From contig LR778135.1 in NCBI GenBank assembly GCA_902810075.1, positions 1,860,001 through 1,924,000 on the forward strand: a stretch of DNA of 64,000 nucleotides, read 5' to 3'. Of the stretch, positions 55,118 to 64,000 are shown piece after piece. Both the position numbers and the translations under genes were made by a program. Each line of letters begins with the position of its first letter. The first letter of the stretch is position 1. The notes beneath the pieces are model-generated. The model had not been told where the DNA came from and ran no database searches. It saw nothing but the letters and a program-made list of their open reading frames with translations. The DNA comes from Ruminococcaceae bacterium BL-6. GTDB taxonomy: Bacteria > Bacillota > Clostridia > Oscillospirales > Acutalibacteraceae.

Positions 55118-55186
55118 ATTCGACGTTGCCTTTGATGCTTTCCTTTTGTTCCGAAGGAAAACATGATTTGCCGAAAACGAATATTG

Positions 55187-55540
<354 letters not shown>

Positions 55541-55541
55541 C

Positions 55542-55617
<76 letters not shown>

Positions 55618-55650
55618 AAGCCGCTAAATCTTATGATTTGGCGGCTTTTT
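55618..55650 (+). terminator. Terminator of tRNA-Ala
   Basis: AAGCCGC.AAATC-TTAT-GATTT.GCGGCTT is followed by TTTCG. Confidence 0.88.
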
Positions 55651-55982
55651 CGTAATTTTATGAATTTTGTGAGAAGCAAAACAAGTAAGACCGCACAGCT
55701 TTGGAAACTGTGTGGCCTTACTTGTTTCAGGGCGTTCTAAAGGGATAATAGCACTTCTGTCGGCGTAAGTGTTTTCATAATAGAACCCAAGAATTTCGTT
55801 GAAACTGGTAAGCATCCATTGCGATATGCACTATTTTTGCGGCGCAACTCCGCGCAAGAGCAGTGCCTTAATTTTTGATTCATAATACCAGTTTTCGCCA
55901 AGAAATATAGGTGGACGGCACCTTCAGAATGACTTTCTCTATCTCACTGTGGATTTAGAGAATCATCCATGCTGCTGTGGAT
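55651..55982. other. Island border without recognised gene
   Basis: This AT-rich stretch contains a 63-codon minus-strand frame (55624-55815) with no ribosome site or recognisable family. Base composition drops sharply from here to the window end, which fits acquired DNA. No integrase gene is seen. Confidence 0.6.
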
Positions 55983-56062
55983 CGTTATAAAACAATATTT
56001 TTATAAGCGTGTATTTTACTCTTGTTTTTTCGTTATAAATAAGATATAATTTTTATAACGAA
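55983..56062 (+). promoter_or_regulatory. Two inverted-repeat operators ahead of the AbiEi-type antitoxin
   Basis: TTCGTTATAAA (56029-56039) and TTTATAACGAA (56052-56062) form a perfect 11-base inverted repeat around a promoter-like GATATAATTT. A weaker copy, CGTTATAAAA...TTTTATAAGCG, lies at about 55983-56009. Two inverted repeats ahead of abiEi are known to be bound by AbiEi antitoxin. Confidence 0.75.
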
Positions 56063-56075
56063 ATGAGGTGAGGCC

Positions 56076-56708
56076 ATGGGCCGTCCCAACCATCTGGAGC
56101 AGGTCCGCAAGCGGGTCAAGGCAGCGGAAGCCGGTTCCGTCTTCATTCCCTCTGACTTTTTTGATATTGCCGAAGCCGTCAAAGTGAACACATGTTTAAA
56201 CCGGTTGGTTGAGAGCGGCGAACTGCACCGCATGATGCGTGGTGTATTTACTAAGCCTCGATACAGCGAGCTGTTGCATGCCAACGTCCCGCCGAGTCCT
56301 GATAAAATTGCAAAGGCGATTGCCCGAAATTACGGATGGACGATTATCCCCTGCGGCGATACAGCACTTAATATGCAGGGAATCTCAACGCAGGTTCCGG
56401 TCGTCTGGATATATGTGAGCGATGGCCCATATAAAAGCTATGATGCCAGTGGTGTAATGCTGAAGTTCAAACACACAGACAACAAGAATGAGATCATTGA
56501 GGTTTCTTATCAGACAGCCCTTATCATTCAGGCTCTGAAAGCTTTGGGTAAAGACAACATCACAAAAAAAGATATTCGCGTCCTCTCAAAGAGACTAACA
56601 GACGACGAAAAGAAACAAATGCTTGTTGAAAGTAAGCGCATTACCGCGTGGGTATACGAATACATCAAGCAAATTTGTGCGGAGGATAGCCAAAAAGCAA
56701 ATTTCTAA
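56076..56708 (+). CDS. AbiEi/DUF6088-type antitoxin
   Basis: This 210-residue protein has an N-terminal winged-helix region (FIPSDFFDIAEAVKVNTCLNRL cited in part, SGELHRMMRGVFTKPRY) and the DUF6088 core GWTIIPCGDTALNMQGISTQVP. This type is the antitoxin of type IV AbiE-like systems, where it represses its own promoter. GAGGTGAGGCC precedes the ATG. The toxin gene that should follow is only a decayed remnant, so the antitoxin appears orphaned. AT-rich codon use contrasts with the core genome. Confidence 0.85.
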   Translation: MGRPNHLEQVRKRVKAAEAGSVFIPSDFFDIAEAVKVNTCLNRLVESGELHRMMRGVFTKPRYSELLHANVPPSPDKIAKAIARNYGWTIIPCGDTALNMQGISTQVPVVWIYVSDGPYKSYDASGVMLKFKHTDNKNEIIEVSYQTALIIQALKALGKDNITKKDIRVLSKRLTDDEKKQMLVESKRITAWVYEYIKQICAEDSQKANF

Positions 56709-56921
56709 TTTAACCAGAGCGCAGCAGCAGAAGCTTTAATCGTCGCCGTACGGAAAATCAAAATCTCGGAGGCAATGGTCGAAAAGGACTTTTGGTTCTG
56801 CTGGGCGCAGAATTATCTATTCTATACTTGCCCTTGGGCAGAACATCTGGCCTTCAAAGAGGTACAAACCTGTCCAAATGCTTTGAACTATGAGCTCCGA
56901 ATTCTCTCTCAATATTGGTAA
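56709..56921 (+). pseudogene. Remnant of an AbiEii-type nucleotidyltransferase toxin
   Basis: Directly after the antitoxin stop, in the same frame, the translation reads AVRKIKISEAMVEKDFWFCW, then NYLFYTCPWAEHLAFK. This matches the start of AbiEii-like toxins (VEKDFW..., ...HLAFKGGTSLSK). After FK, one base appears to be missing at about 56859; in the next frame the sequence continues GTNLSKCFEL, then stops. No start codon with a ribosome site is kept and the catalytic acidic motif is lost. It is a frameshifted, truncated toxin. The stretch 56922-57105 shows nothing else. Confidence 0.8.
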
Positions 56922-57105
56922 GGAATACCCTCGGACGGCGTGCTTCGCCTATCCCTGCATTTTTTTGGTAAAACCTATCAGTTGTCCGCATGGAGATTGG
57001 TGCGCGTGCGGTGTCGCCGCCGATCATTCTTGTTCATATAGAACGACTTGAAAACGGCAAATAATCTTGGCAAGATGGTGCTCAGAAGTTCGCAAGGAGA
57101 TTATA

Positions 57106-60100
57106 ATGAAATATTTTGAATATAATTTGGGAAGCATTTTTCAATCGCTCGATATGAGTTACAGCAACGGCTTGACAGACGCGAATGATACGAATTTAAC
57201 CGTTTTTCAGCGGTACTTTTTTGCTCAGGCAAAAGAGAAACTTAATGTTGATGCTGTATACTTTTTGAGAGATGCCGAAGGTATTCCCAAAATCCCAATG
57301 ATTTATTTTTCTGCCATGGATTCATATAATTCCGAAAGAATAGCTGAGCTTCATAGAATGGCTTGGAACATGGGGGAAGCCCCTTTATTGTTTATCGTCC
57401 TTCCAGATGAACTTCTTGTGTACAACAATTATACTCCCCCTGCACCAAGGAAGGAAGATGGGAGTTATAATAACGATGCAGGGATGTTTGCCAGAATCAA
57501 AAAAGTTAGTGATCTGGAAGAACAGCGCCAGCAACTGCTTCAATTTCATCGTTCCCAGATAGAAACCGGAGAATTCTGGAAGCAAAATCAAACACGCTTT
57601 AATATTGATACGCGTGTTGACGTAACACTAATGGCAAATCTCCGTGCGATTCGGAAGCTACTGCTTAAAAGTATCGAAAAGAGAGATGTTGAGAAACAAA
57701 TTGACGATCAGCTGCGGTGTGAAATTGTACATGGTTTGCTCGGGCGTTCTATATTGATTAAGTACTTGGAGGAAAGGACAGATTCTACTGGGAAAACTGT
57801 ATTTCCTAATGACTTTTTTGGTAAATTTCTTCATGGAGCAAAAAAATACACTGATGTCTTAGCAGACAAGCAATCAACCTATACGCTTTTCGCTGAATTG
57901 GAAGAGCGATTTAATGGCGATATGTTTCCGTTAATTGAGAACGAAAAGGATGTTATTACTCAATCTGACCTAACCGAATTACAACAATTTCTTTTGGGCA
58001 CAAGCGAACTTGCCAGCCAGCAAATGGTTATATGGCCGTTGTACTCGTTCAATGCTATTCCCATTCAACTAATTAGTAGCATTTATGAATTGTTTTTTCA
58101 TCTTGCAGAGACAGACCCTGACAAGGAAAAAGGAACATACTACACGCCATATCATTTAGTTTCAATGCTTATGGATGAGGTCCTTCCTTGGGATGGCCCA
58201 TACACACCTCAAAGGATTTTAGATCCAGCTTGTGGCTCAGGAATTTTTCTGGTGGAAGCATATAGGCGACTGGTTGCAAAATGGATATTCACCAATCAGC
58301 CAGAAAGTATCGGACCAAATGACCTAATCAACATTATGAAAGCATGTATTTTTGGTGTGGACAGCAATAAAGAGGCTATACGAATTGCTTCTTTCAGTCT
58401 CAGTTTAGCTATGTGCGATTTTCTCGAGCCACGGACCATTTGGGATTCTTTACAGTTTCCGCGGTTGCTGCACTATAATCTGTTTCATAATGATTTCTTC
58501 GACAGGGATTGCGAATTTGAGCAACGTGATTATGATATTGTCATTGGAAACCCGCCATGGGAAAGCAGACTATCTCCGGCTGCAAAGAAGTATATCAAAA
58601 ACGACAAACTTAAAGTCAGTGACGAACAAATAGCGCAGGCGTTTACATGGAGGGCGGGGGATATTTGCCCAAAGGGCGTAATTTGCTTTCTGCTTCCAAG
58701 TAAAGGCTTCTTGTTTAATCGCTCAGTAAAGGCACAGCAATTCAGAACAGCATTCTTTGAAAAATACGATGTTTCCGTTATAATTAATTTTTCGGCTTTC
58801 AGATGGGTATTGTTTGAACATGCCGCAGGGCCAGCTGTTGGTGTAATATATCGAGTAAGCAATTTAGACAAATCTGATACTATTTTCTATTGCACACCAA
58901 AGCCATTATATACCATTGAAGATAAACGGCGATTTTTAATTGAGCCAACCAATATTTGCCGAATACCACGAGAGCTCATTTATGATGATCTAATATGGAG
59001 AATTGCTATGTGGGGCGGCCCGCGCGACATGGATTTGGTACATACCCTGCAGGCATCAGGTACTCCACTTCGAAAATTGCTTGATGAAAATGACATGGTA
59101 TATGCAGAAGGATACAAAAAGGGAAACAAGAAGAAAACTTGTGATGCTTTTCTGGGCATGCCGATGCTTAACGCAAAGACTTTTTCTCCCGGAAAACACT
59201 TTCCTGACGCACTGCCAAAAATGACAGAAAGAAAGTTTGAATGCACAGTCGATACAAAACGCCAAATTTTTCAAAGTCCGCACCTAATAATCAAGCAAAG
59301 TCATAAGGGGTCAAGATTCCTTGCTGATGTATTAAGCTTTGATGCAGTGTTCAATCATAGCTTCCTGGGTGTACATGGAGATGAGCGCCTCTTAAAGTAT
59401 TTTTGTTCGATTATTTCCTCAAAGGTGTTTGTCTACTACCAGATAATGACTAACCGCAAATGGCTCGTTGAACGAGATGAATCTGAAGTTGGAGACATTA
59501 TCGATACGCCATTTCCCATGCCCACAACCGCCGCAGTTGATGAGGCGGTTAACCTGTTTGATCGTGTTATTGTTGGTAACGGTGATCTCTCGATCATAGA
59601 TCAATTCGCGTATAGGCAGTATAAACTGCTGCCATATGAAATTTCCCTCATTGATGACGCAATAGACTATGTCTACGACTACTATAGCAAAAAAGGGAAT
59701 TCCTCCGCATTGAGCCAGCCCGACAATGCCTTGTTGCAAAAATATTCTGTGTCACTGCAAGAGGTCATGCAGAACACATTGGGAAACCACTATTCATTCT
59801 CATGCTGTATATATCACGGGGATGCCCCTCTGATAATCGCGGTTCTTGATTTATCACCGACCTCAAATCCAAAGTTTTCGCTTAATCGCAATAGCGAGGA
59901 GATGGATGTGCTTTTGCATAAACTTGATCGGCAATTATTGGAAGATCGATCTGGAAGCGTCTTTGTAAAGAGAAATGTACGGGTATACAATAAAGACAGT
60001 ATCTATATTGTTAAACCAAATCAATCGAGATACTGGAACTTTTCGGCAGCTTGTAGAGATGCTGATGAAATATATGCTGATGTAATAAGGGCGTGGAGGG

Positions 60101-60114
60101 GTGAAAATGAGTAG
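57106..60114 (+). CDS. Large N6-adenine DNA methylase (type IIG-like)
   Basis: This 1002-residue protein has the methyltransferase motif I DPACGSGIF (residues 373-381) and motif IV NPPW (482-485), preceded by EKGTYYTPYHLVSMLMDEVL typical of type I/IIG N6-adenine methylases. The first 200 residues include IYFSAMDSY and LHRMAWNMGEAPLLFIVLPDE, a region found in similar enzymes, but I see no PD-(D/E)XK catalytic triad there. The C-terminal 400 residues probably recognise the target. ATG 57106 has AAGGAGATTATA ahead. It is the first gene of a four-gene operon; the next gene overlaps it by eight bases. Confidence 0.88.
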   Translation: MKYFEYNLGSIFQSLDMSYSNGLTDANDTNLTVFQRYFFAQAKEKLNVDAVYFLRDAEGIPKIPMIYFSAMDSYNSERIAELHRMAWNMGEAPLLFIVLPDELLVYNNYTPPAPRKEDGSYNNDAGMFARIKKVSDLEEQRQQLLQFHRSQIETGEFWKQNQTRFNIDTRVDVTLMANLRAIRKLLLKSIEKRDVEKQIDDQLRCEIVHGLLGRSILIKYLEERTDSTGKTVFPNDFFGKFLHGAKKYTDVLADKQSTYTLFAELEERFNGDMFPLIENEKDVITQSDLTELQQFLLGTSELASQQMVIWPLYSFNAIPIQLISSIYELFFHLAETDPDKEKGTYYTPYHLVSMLMDEVLPWDGPYTPQRILDPACGSGIFLVEAYRRLVAKWIFTNQPESIGPNDLINIMKACIFGVDSNKEAIRIASFSLSLAMCDFLEPRTIWDSLQFPRLLHYNLFHNDFFDRDCEFEQRDYDIVIGNPPWESRLSPAAKKYIKNDKLKVSDEQIAQAFTWRAGDICPKGVICFLLPSKGFLFNRSVKAQQFRTAFFEKYDVSVIINFSAFRWVLFEHAAGPAVGVIYRVSNLDKSDTIFYCTPKPLYTIEDKRRFLIEPTNICRIPRELIYDDLIWRIAMWGGPRDMDLVHTLQASGTPLRKLLDENDMVYAEGYKKGNKKKTCDAFLGMPMLNAKTFSPGKHFPDALPKMTERKFECTVDTKRQIFQSPHLIIKQSHKGSRFLADVLSFDAVFNHSFLGVHGDERLLKYFCSIISSKVFVYYQIMTNRKWLVERDESEVGDIIDTPFPMPTTAAVDEAVNLFDRVIVGNGDLSIIDQFAYRQYKLLPYEISLIDDAIDYVYDYYSKKGNSSALSQPDNALLQKYSVSLQEVMQNTLGNHYSFSCCIYHGDAPLIIAVLDLSPTSNPKFSLNRNSEEMDVLLHKLDRQLLEDRSGSVFVKRNVRVYNKDSIYIVKPNQSRYWNFSAACRDADEIYADVIRAWRGENE

Positions 60115-60766
60115 TATTCGCAATATCACTGCGTCCAATCCAATGCCCGTAGATTTGGCTAAGAGACTGGGCAAGGGAGGGATTGCCGAACTTCTTTCAG
60201 TTATGTGGCAAGGGTATGATGATTTGCACGATGCCAGCATCATTACGAAAGAGATGAACGAAAATGCCATTACGGAAGAATGGTTTCTCCGTGTAAATGA
60301 AATATGGCATCAGGAAAATCGGGCAGCAAGAGTATCAATCCACTTATCCCCGATAACCCAATTTTGGGATGACACGATGGCAAAGCCTCGTGGGCAATCG
60401 CCGGCAATTGATTTTTGTTTTCGTGCGTGGAATAAAAATGATGGGTATTTTGGAGCAGAATGTAAAAACCTATATGATCATGACCCAAAGCATATAAAGC
60501 GCTACGTTGAAACAGGTGTGTGCAACTATACCAGCGGGAGATATGGATCGAAGTCATCCGTTTCTTCTTTAGTGGGTTATGTTCTCACGGGAAAAATACC
60601 AGAGATTGTTGATGAGTTGAAGCAGGAGATTGCAAAGACTAAACCACGTTTGAATATTAGCCGTGAAATAGGAAGCCGAGATGTTCAATACAAGTCCAGT
60701 CATATCAGGGATTCCGATGGAAAACAGATCACCATTCATCATCTGCTTTTCAATTTTGTCGCTTGA
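60107..60766 (+). CDS. Probable PD-(D/E)XK-fold protein, 219 aa
   Basis: I do not recognise a named family. Asp102 in SPAIDFCFRAW and Glu118-x-Lys120 in GYFGAECKNLY form a D-x15-E-x-K pattern, the catalytic core of PD-(D/E)XK nucleases, on strands separated by a turn. KRYVETGVCNYTSGRYGSKS follows. It overlaps the methylase stop by eight bases, with GGAGGGG ahead of ATG 60107, so the two are translationally coupled and this is the best candidate for the matching endonuclease. The alternative is an accessory DNA-recognition subunit. Confidence 0.6.
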   Translation: MSSIRNITASNPMPVDLAKRLGKGGIAELLSVMWQGYDDLHDASIITKEMNENAITEEWFLRVNEIWHQENRAARVSIHLSPITQFWDDTMAKPRGQSPAIDFCFRAWNKNDGYFGAECKNLYDHDPKHIKRYVETGVCNYTSGRYGSKSSVSSLVGYVLTGKIPEIVDELKQEIAKTKPRLNISREIGSRDVQYKSSHIRDSDGKQITIHHLLFNFVA

Positions 60767-60784
60767 AGTCCTGGAGGAAAAGAA

Positions 60785-62758
60785 ATGATTAAAGATATTA
60801 TCGCCGCGAATGACAGCGTTACGCCTAATAGCCGTGAGATGGCTGTTTTGAAAGAGTACTTCCCTTCCTGTTTCCACACGGACGGCAGTTTTGATTTGGA
60901 ACGGTTCAAGGAATTTTTGGACGACAAGCTCACTGTCACCGGTGAGGGTTATGAGCTCAAGTTTCTCGGCAAAAACTATGCCCGTTTACTGGCGTCTGTG
61001 GACACGACCACAGTCATCGTACCTGATGAGGAACATAACAAGAAGCCGGAGAATGCTAACAGTCAGAATATCTATATCAGCGGTGACAATCTGGACGGAT
61101 TGAAGCATATGATGAAATCATACATAAGGCAGATTAAGTGCATCTACATAGATCCCCCGTATAATACTGGTAAAGATGATTTTGCATATGCGGATAGCTT
61201 CAACTTTACAGTTGATGAGCTATCAGAAAAACTAAGTATAAGCGAAGAACAAGCGCAGCGGATAATTGATTTAACAAAGCGTGGCTCGGCATCTCATTCA
61301 GCCTGGTTAATGTTCATGTATCCTCGGCTCCAATTAGCACGGGATTTACTTAAAAATGATGGCGTGATTTTTATATCTATTGATGATAATGAAATTGCCA
61401 ATCTTCGCCTAATTTGTGATGATATCTTCGGCGAAGAAAATCACATTGGTACAATAATTTGGAACAATGTAACAGATAATAATCCGACAAATATTGCTGT
61501 TGAGCATGAATACATTGTAGCCTATTCAAAGAGCCGAGAATCCCTTGAGCCCATTTGGAAATCCTCAATAGATGACTTAAAAATGATCTTGCTGGACAAA
61601 GAAGCAGAATTGCTTTCCCTTCCTTTTGATTCCGAAGCGGGTTTACAAGATGCTTATACTGCATGGTATTCTGAACATAAGGCTCAGCTTGGGAAACTTG
61701 AGGGATACAAGTTTATCGACAAAGGTGGCATCTACGCTGGCAGTAGAAGCGTACACAACCCTGGAAAACAAGGCTATTATTATGACGTCATACATCCCGT
61801 CACAAAAAAAGCGTGTATGCCTCCGCTGATGGGATACCGTTTCCCTCAAGAGTCTATGCAAAAGTTGGTTGACGAAGATCGAATAATATACGGCGAGGAC
61901 GAAAAGAAAATTATTGAAATAAAGCAATATGTTAGGGAATATACTGATAAACTCTCAAGCGTGATATCTATGGATGGACGATCTGGAGCTAATGTCATAA
62001 GGGCTCTCTTCGATAATCAAAACGTATTTAAAAATCCAAAGGCCCCAGCTATTCTCGAGAAATTGCTATCATTTGCAATGAGCGATTCTGATACCGTTGT
62101 TGATTTTTTTGCTGGCTCATCGACAACAGCTCACGCAATTATGAATCTTAATTGTACCGATGAGGGAAATAGACATTATATTTTGGTACAACTAAAAGAG
62201 CCCAATAAGCCAGGCAGTGAAGCTCTGAATGCGGGCTATGCCACGATTGACCAGATTGGCATGGAGCGAATTATCCGTGCCGCTAAGAAGATCCGTGAGG
62301 AACATCCAGACACTACGGCAGATCTCGGTTTCCGCCACTATACTCTTTCTGAGCCCTCCGAGGATACGCTGGACAAGCTGGAAGATTTCTCTCCAGAGGA
62401 TAACGGCATGTATGTGGGAAACACTGTTCTGGACGATTTTGGGAAGCCGACCGTTCTTGCAACATGGCTTGTCTGGGATGGCTATGGGTTTACCGCATCC
62501 GTGGAGCAATTGAACTTTGCTGGATACACGGGATACTACATAGGAAAACATTTGTATCTCATCGACGAAAAATTGTCCGATGCAGCGATTGAGGCCATTG
62601 TAGTGAAATATGAAACGGATGGGGACTTTAACCCCGAAAATGTCGTTCTGTTCGGGTATAGCTTTACATGGACAGAGCTTGAAAGTTTGAAAACAAATTT
62701 AAAGCGGCTGAAAGATGAGGAGAAGAATCTCCGCATTAACTTTGACGTCCGTTATTGA
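60785..62758 (+). CDS. mod: Type III restriction-modification methyltransferase Mod
   Basis: This 657-residue protein is a beta-class N6-adenine methylase: the catalytic DPPYNTG (residues 123-129) comes before the AdoMet motif FFAGSSTTAHA (about residue 440). The region between them (about 150-430) contains the target-recognition domain. QNIYISGDNLDGLKHM and IKCIYIDPPYNTG are typical of type III Mod. GGAGGAAAAGA precedes the ATG, 18 bases after the preceding stop. It should work with the downstream Res, methylating one strand of an asymmetric site. Confidence 0.93.
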   Translation: MIKDIIAANDSVTPNSREMAVLKEYFPSCFHTDGSFDLERFKEFLDDKLTVTGEGYELKFLGKNYARLLASVDTTTVIVPDEEHNKKPENANSQNIYISGDNLDGLKHMMKSYIRQIKCIYIDPPYNTGKDDFAYADSFNFTVDELSEKLSISEEQAQRIIDLTKRGSASHSAWLMFMYPRLQLARDLLKNDGVIFISIDDNEIANLRLICDDIFGEENHIGTIIWNNVTDNNPTNIAVEHEYIVAYSKSRESLEPIWKSSIDDLKMILLDKEAELLSLPFDSEAGLQDAYTAWYSEHKAQLGKLEGYKFIDKGGIYAGSRSVHNPGKQGYYYDVIHPVTKKACMPPLMGYRFPQESMQKLVDEDRIIYGEDEKKIIEIKQYVREYTDKLSSVISMDGRSGANVIRALFDNQNVFKNPKAPAILEKLLSFAMSDSDTVVDFFAGSSTTAHAIMNLNCTDEGNRHYILVQLKEPNKPGSEALNAGYATIDQIGMERIIRAAKKIREEHPDTTADLGFRHYTLSEPSEDTLDKLEDFSPEDNGMYVGNTVLDDFGKPTVLATWLVWDGYGFTASVEQLNFAGYTGYYIGKHLYLIDEKLSDAAIEAIVVKYETDGDFNPENVVLFGYSFTWTELESLKTNLKRLKDEEKNLRINFDVRY

Positions 62759-62774
62759 CGGGAGGGCATGACTT

Positions 62775-64000
62775 ATGGAGCTAATCCTCCAACAGGCGCT
62801 ACCGCATCAGCAAAAAGCGGTCGATGCTATCTGTGCTGCACTGGACGGCGTACAGATTACCGCGCCCACACAGTTTTATGAAAATCCGCATATCATGCTT
62901 ACTGATCCTCGCCTTGCCGAAAATGTGCGGGAATTACAAAATGCCGTTCCTCCGGAGTATCGCAGCAATACGCCTATCGGCAATTGCCTAAATCTCGATA
63001 TTAAAATGGAGACGGGCACTGGAAAAACATATGTATACACCAAGGTCATGTTTGAACTGCACAAACGGTATGGAATTAATAAATTCATCATCGCTGTGCC
63101 GTCGCTTGCCATCAAAGCGGGAACCGCGCAATTTTTGCGGGATGAATATGCCCGCCGCCATTTTGCGGACGGCTGTGGGTATGGCACAGAGATCGAAGTT
63201 GGTATTCTGGAAGCACCTAAGAATAAGAAAAAGGGACGCAGCTATTTTCCAAGTGTAGTCAGTGATTTTGTTAAAGGTTCCTGCCAGGATACGAAAAAAA
63301 TCCATGTGTTGCTTATGAATATGCAGTTGCTTGTCGTAAGAGCAAACGGAATGCTTAGCCGCGACGATTACGATTACGGAGCGGAAGGGTTCTATCGGCC
63401 GTTAGACGCTATTCGCGCAACAAGGCCTGTAGTCATCATAGACGAGCCGCATCGTTTTTCCCGCGATCAAAAAGCATTTAAAGTCATTACCGATGAGATA
63501 TGCCCGCAAAGCATTATCCGCTTTGGTGCAACTTTTCCGGAAACCACTTCCGGGCGCGGAAAAAACAAAGTCACAGTAAAAGATTATCAAAATCTGCTTT
63601 ATGATCTCAATGCTTGCGCATCATTCAACCAAAATCTGATCAAGGGCGTTGCAAAGGAACACTTTGAACCGGTTTCTAAGCGCGAAGAAAAGGTGAAAAT
63701 TACATCTATTGCAAGCAAAGACGCTGTTACGTTCCAATATAAAAAACGTGATGAAGCTACAAAGTCATATACGCTCAAGACCAGTGACTCACTGTCCATA
63801 ATAAGCGATGCGTTTGAGGGAATAACGGTTTACGCGATAGGTAACACAAAGGTAGAATTTTCAAACGGTGTCATAAAATCAGTCGGCGAGGAACTGGATG
63901 TAGACATTTACATGACTTCCTATCAAGAGCAGATGATACGTCTGGCACTTGAGCGCCATTTTGAAACGGAGCGTGAAAATTTCTGTGGACGCACCTTCAA
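62775..64000 (+). CDS. res: Type III restriction endonuclease Res (5' part)
   Basis: The 408 codons visible start MELILQQALPHQQKAVDAIC, typical of Res helicase domains. Walker A is in METGTGKTYVY (residues 78-88), and the Walker B/DEAD-type motif is IIDEPHRFSRD (222-232), followed by FGATFPET (motif III-like). The reading frame is open to the last base, so the helicase C-half and the C-terminal nuclease domain lie outside. GGGAGG precedes the ATG; the gap to mod is 16 bases. Type III Res cuts after long-range DNA sliding between two sites. Confidence 0.93.
   Translation, partial: MELILQQALPHQQKAVDAICAALDGVQITAPTQFYENPHIMLTDPRLAENVRELQNAVPPEYRSNTPIGNCLNLDIKMETGTGKTYVYTKVMFELHKRYGINKFIIAVPSLAIKAGTAQFLRDEYARRHFADGCGYGTEIEVGILEAPKNKKKGRSYFPSVVSDFVKGSCQDTKKIHVLLMNMQLLVVRANGMLSRDDYDYGAEGFYRPLDAIRATRPVVIIDEPHRFSRDQKAFKVITDEICPQSIIRFGATFPETTSGRGKNKVTVKDYQNLLYDLNACASFNQNLIKGVAKEHFEPVSKREEKVKITSIASKDAVTFQYKKRDEATKSYTLKTSDSLSIISDAFEGITVYAIGNTKVEFSNGVIKSVGEELDVDIYMTSYQEQMIRLALERHFETERENFCGRTF

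Noticed and set aside
55624..55815. A 63-codon minus-strand frame after tRNA-Ala, considered as an integrase remnant
   Set aside because: No tyrosine- or serine-recombinase motif can be seen and its end overlaps the tRNA terminator.

Overview
The window looks like chromosomal DNA of an anaerobic, endospore-forming member of the Clostridia, probably Ruminococcaceae/Oscillospiraceae-like. The signs are spore genes (an alpha/beta SASP, a cwlJ-gerQ pair, a collagen-like surface protein, a BofC-type domain), the hprK-murB-rapZ-whiA set, an [FeFe]-hydrogenase-type protein, several rubredoxin and flavodiiron proteins, and strong AGGAGG-type ribosome sites. Most of the window is GC-rich core genome. 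Only the last 8.4 kb is clearly AT-rich. The genus is an inference; no 16S rRNA is present. LAYOUT. 1-4.5 kb: spore proteins (BofC-type fragment, SASP, cwlJ-gerQ) and a membrane nucleotide-sugar epimerase/dehydratase. 4.6-7.1 kb: a NitT/TauT-type ABC transporter. 7.2-12.3 kb: a Zn-ribbon protein, efp, pta, an M24 aminopeptidase, aroQ, a YqeG phosphatase, rpsU and tRNA-Trp. 12.5-21.7 kb: the conserved run pfkA, dnaE, whiA, rapZ, murB, a PHP phosphatase and hprK, all on the minus strand and without yvcK. 22-28.7 kb: a GT4 glycosyltransferase, secF/secD, an aspartate-type aminotransferase and asnS. 28.7-31.7 kb: a small inverted-repeat element, an IS200 copy, tRNA-Ser and a frameshifted membrane protein. 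32.5-41.9 kb: accessory and small-protein region with a P-loop ATPase, an HMA-like protein, a CBS protein, a collagen-like protein, DUF1648/DUF3796/DUF5808 membrane proteins, HTH and GntR regulators and a flavodoxin-ferredoxin. 42-51.5 kb: redox region with the flavodiiron protein FprA, an acyl-CoA dehydrogenase/EtfA/rubredoxin fusion, an Rrf2 regulator, an [FeFe]-hydrogenase-like protein and a high-molecular-weight rubredoxin (flavin reductase-rubredoxin), with several copies of a hairpin-rich intergenic repeat and a uracil permease. 51.7-55.1 kb: rarA, glyA, nth. 55.1-64 kb: a genomic island next to tRNA-Ala(CGC). It holds truncated tRNA 5-prime halves, an AbiEi/DUF6088 antitoxin with a decayed AbiEii toxin, and a four-gene restriction-modification operon (large N6-adenine methylase, PD-(D/E)XK-like protein, type III Mod, type III Res) that runs off the right edge. 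HOW THE GENES WORK TOGETHER. The 42-51.5 kb region reads as an oxygen/NO-protection and electron-disposal set. Rubredoxin modules occur in two proteins, the acyl-CoA dehydrogenase fusion and the flavin reductase, and the likely terminal reductase FprA and an Fe-S-type Rrf2 regulator are beside them. The hprK to pfkA block ties carbon-regulation signalling, cell-wall precursor synthesis and DNA replication into one conserved neighbourhood. MOST UNUSUAL OBSERVATIONS. These are the three-domain acyl-CoA dehydrogenase fusion, the array of truncated tRNA-Ala halves at the island border, two families of structured intergenic repeats (about 93 bp and about 240-400 bp), a probable ATA-start gene, and the composite defence operon.
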